The notes under the pieces were generated by a model. It worked only from the letters and a program-made list of their open reading frames with translations. It was not told where the DNA came from and made no database searches. From contig CAZAON010000222.1 of assembly GCA_964486655.1 (NCBI GenBank), forward strand, positions 1 through 9,623: a stretch of DNA of 9,623 bases, in the 5' to 3' direction. Shown piece after piece: positions 8,002 to 9,623 of the stretch; positions within the stretch are counted from its first letter, which is position 1; each line of letters begins with the position of its first letter. The stretch is from JADKIH01 sp964486655. GTDB lineage: Bacteria > Bacteroidota > Bacteroidia > AKYH767-A > 2013-40CM-41-45. Both the position numbers and the translations under genes were made by a program.

Positions 8002-8397
8002 TTGGAAAATAAAGGAAAAGAGCCTAAAACCTCAATGATTTCGGGTATTTTGAAGATGAAATGCCCTTCCTGCAGGAAAAGTCCGATGTTCATATACTCC
8101 AATCCGTACAGCTGGAAAAACATGGGGAAGATGAATTCCGTTTGCCCCGTATGTGGGTATGCAATTGATCCGGAAGCAGGCTATTATTTCGGAGCCATGT
8201 ATTTCAGCTATGCCCTCATGGTAGCATGGAATTTCTCTATCGCCATTGCTATTTATCTGATAACAGGATCTTTTTTCGAAAACTTCACGTTGCTCATGGT
8301 TCTTGGCGCTACTACAACATTTATTATTTCGCCGGTAATCTTCAGATACAGCCGCGTACTGTGGTCTTACATGTTTTTCAAAATATTGAAAAAATAA
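8002..8397 (+). CDS. DUF983 family zinc-ribbon membrane protein
   Basis: A 131-residue protein of the DUF983 family, whose biochemical role is not established. The N-terminal cytoplasmic part carries two CxxC pairs, C21-P-S-C24 and C48-P-V-C51, which should bind one zinc ion. They are followed by the family signature EAGYYFGAMYFSYAL (58-72), two membrane helices at about 64-88 and 93-115, and a final PVIFRYSRVLW block. The length is normal. The listed start is TTG at 8002, with TAG seven codons upstream and a purine-rich AGAAGG immediately before it, too close to act as a classical Shine-Dalgarno. The alternative is ATG at 8035 (residue 12), which would still leave the whole conserved domain. 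The gene is alone on the plus strand and converges on the PepSY gene. Confidence 0.88.
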   Translation: MENKGKEPKTSMISGILKMKCPSCRKSPMFIYSNPYSWKNMGKMNSVCPVCGYAIDPEAGYYFGAMYFSYALMVAWNFSIAIAIYLITGSFFENFTLLMVLGATTTFIISPVIFRYSRVLWSYMFFKILKK

Positions 8398-8419
8398 TTC
8401 GTGCCCTAAATTCTTTTTC
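8388..8419. terminator. Weak bidirectional terminator between convergent genes
   Basis: An imperfect inverted repeat pairs GAAAAAATAATT (8388-8399) with AATTCTTTTTC (8409-8419), enclosing both stop codons. Its A run and T run could provide a U tract in either direction. The stem is AT-rich with a bulge, so it is weak. It is proposed because the two genes end only 8 bases apart and nothing stronger is visible. Confidence 0.35.
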
Positions 8420-9596
8420 GCTTTCTTCTTCGTCCCCACCAGAATAAAAATCCTGTTACGGGCAATGATGCGACTGTCAGACTAATCAGAAAGGCAATTA
8501 TTTTTCCGGGTATTCCGAAAATTGATCCGACATGTATATCATAATTCATTCGCATCAGCAAGTCGGCTTTTGATGATTCATGAAATCTGTTCCACACATG
8601 ATCAACCGGTAGCTCCTTTAGATTGTACTGATCAAAATAACGATAATCTGTTTTCCAATAAGTAGAAGCATCCGGATTCGCATTCGCGGCTATTGCGGAA
8701 ATTTTGTTTTCGGGCGGATGAATTTCAATCCATTCAGCATTTGGATATTCACGCTTCATAATAAACCAAACCTGATCAATATTTTTCATTTTAGAAAATT
8801 TCATTTGCGCTGAGTCCGAATCAGGATTATAATACTCTTTATACTCTTTACCTCCCGAAGCGATCGAATAAATTCCGTCCCTGAACCAGTTGAAGCCCCA
8901 TACTAATCCTGTTAGCGCTAATATCATTGCAAACCAGGAAACATAAAAACCTGCAATGCTGTGCAGATCATAGTTCTTCCTCTTCCATTTCGCATGCCAT
9001 TTAATGGTGAACTTATTTTTTGCTTGCCTCCTGTTTTTCGGCCACCATAATATGATTCCGGATGTAAGCATTATTGTAAAAACAAGTGTCGCGGTTGCAG
9101 CAACGGTCTGACCGATTTTATCCGGTAACCATAAATAAAAATGCCCGTCTAAAACAATTCTGAAAAAATCGGCAAACTCATCTTTTACTTTTAGAACTTC
9201 TCCTGTATACGGATTTATATAAACAAAATAATAATAATGCTCTTCGTAATTATAATAAATCGCTTTTGCCGAACGAACACTGTCACAATACATAATTGCA
9301 TGCAGATGTTTTCCGGGTAACGCGCTATCGGCAATTTCCTGTATTACAGTCGGAATTAAAAACGGTTCATGCCTGTTCTCTACATGTCTGTAATCCTGCG
9401 TTGCATCCTGGATCTCCTCCTGAAATGCATAAATACAACCGGTAATAGCTATAATAAAAACCAAAAGCCCGGAAATTAATCCGAGCCAGAGGTGAATTAT
9501 TTTGATCTTCTTTTTTATAAATAGCCTAAGGGCACCTCTAATAACCTCTCGTTGCTTAATAAAATAATTAGCAAAATGCATATTTAATATTTTCAT
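8406..9596 (-). CDS. PepSY-associated four-helix membrane protein (possible ferri-siderophore reductase)
   Basis: A 396-residue inner-membrane protein of the PepSY-TM family. Four membrane helices are visible at about 35-58, 162-185, 213-237 and 360-388. A PepSY-like periplasmic segment lies at 80-150 (YINPYTGEVL) and a second large periplasmic loop at 240-355. Conserved histidines sit at helix borders: H35 in IHLWLGL, H152 in DGHFYLWLP, H212 in DLHSIAGFY and H355 in DIHVGSIFG. In relatives such as FoxB, histidines of this kind hold b-type hemes for ferri-siderophore reduction; applying that here is inference. The protein ends in a very basic tail (WWGRRRKRKRI). The ATG at 9596 gives an unusually long N-terminus of about 34 residues before the first helix; M6 at 9581 is an alternative. 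The frame is open to the window edge, so a longer form is not excluded. No iron-responsive operator is visible because the upstream region is outside the window. Confidence 0.9.
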   Translation of the reverse strand: MKILNMHFANYFIKQREVIRGALRLFIKKKIKIIHLWLGLISGLLVFIIAITGCIYAFQEEIQDATQDYRHVENRHEPFLIPTVIQEIADSALPGKHLHAIMYCDSVRSAKAIYYNYEEHYYYFVYINPYTGEVLKVKDEFADFFRIVLDGHFYLWLPDKIGQTVAATATLVFTIMLTSGIILWWPKNRRQAKNKFTIKWHAKWKRKNYDLHSIAGFYVSWFAMILALTGLVWGFNWFRDGIYSIASGGKEYKEYYNPDSDSAQMKFSKMKNIDQVWFIMKREYPNAEWIEIHPPENKISAIAANANPDASTYWKTDYRYFDQYNLKELPVDHVWNRFHESSKADLLMRMNYDIHVGSIFGIPGKIIAFLISLTVASLPVTGFLFWWGRRRKRKRI

Positions 9597-9623
9597 GCTT
9601 GATCTTTTTCTTCCATACTTCCC

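Noticed and set aside
8032..8439. Minus-strand open frame of 135 codons across the DUF983 gene
   Set aside because: It overlaps the whole DUF983 gene antisense; the DUF983 frame has clear CxxC pairs and family motifs, while the antisense product shows none.

Overview
The window looks like Bacteroidota DNA, probably from an environmental Bacteroidia-type genome; a finer placement is not supported. The clues are a very long secreted protein ending in a type IX secretion (T9SS) type A sorting domain, a second partial secreted repeat protein, a DUF983 protein of the Bacteroidota type, absence of clear Shine-Dalgarno sequences, and moderately AT-rich DNA.

Layout. Positions 1-828 (minus) hold the N-terminal 276 residues of a secreted repeat protein that runs off the left edge. 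Positions 800-1281 are a genomic scar. It contains the last ~33 codons of a T9SS sorting domain that has lost its gene body, directly abutting the 3' end of an IS66-family insertion sequence. That end includes a frameshifted tnpC (transposase) C-terminus and a probable terminal inverted repeat beginning GTAAGC at 900. Positions 1291-1324 form a strong intrinsic terminator for the next gene. Positions 1345-7779 (minus) encode an intact 2144-residue T9SS cargo protein: signal peptide, N-terminal beta-sandwich, fibronectin type III, long parallel beta-helix, several Ig-like/CHU-type modules, and sorting domain. A 222-bp spacer (7780-8001) separates it from a divergently transcribed DUF983 zinc-ribbon membrane protein (8002-8397, plus, probably TTG start). 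That gene converges, with an 8-bp gap, on a PepSY-type four-helix membrane protein (8406-9596, minus), whose start may overlap the stop of an upstream gene beyond the right edge.

The genes do not form one pathway. The left two thirds is a cell-surface/secretome region: two T9SS-type cargo genes plus the remnant of a third, all on the minus strand, with an IS66 insertion and deletion scar between them. The right third holds two inner-membrane proteins, the PepSY protein probably linked to iron/siderophore reduction or uptake. I see no tRNA, rRNA, CRISPR array, complete mobile element or defence system. The most informative non-routine feature is the 800-1290 scar.
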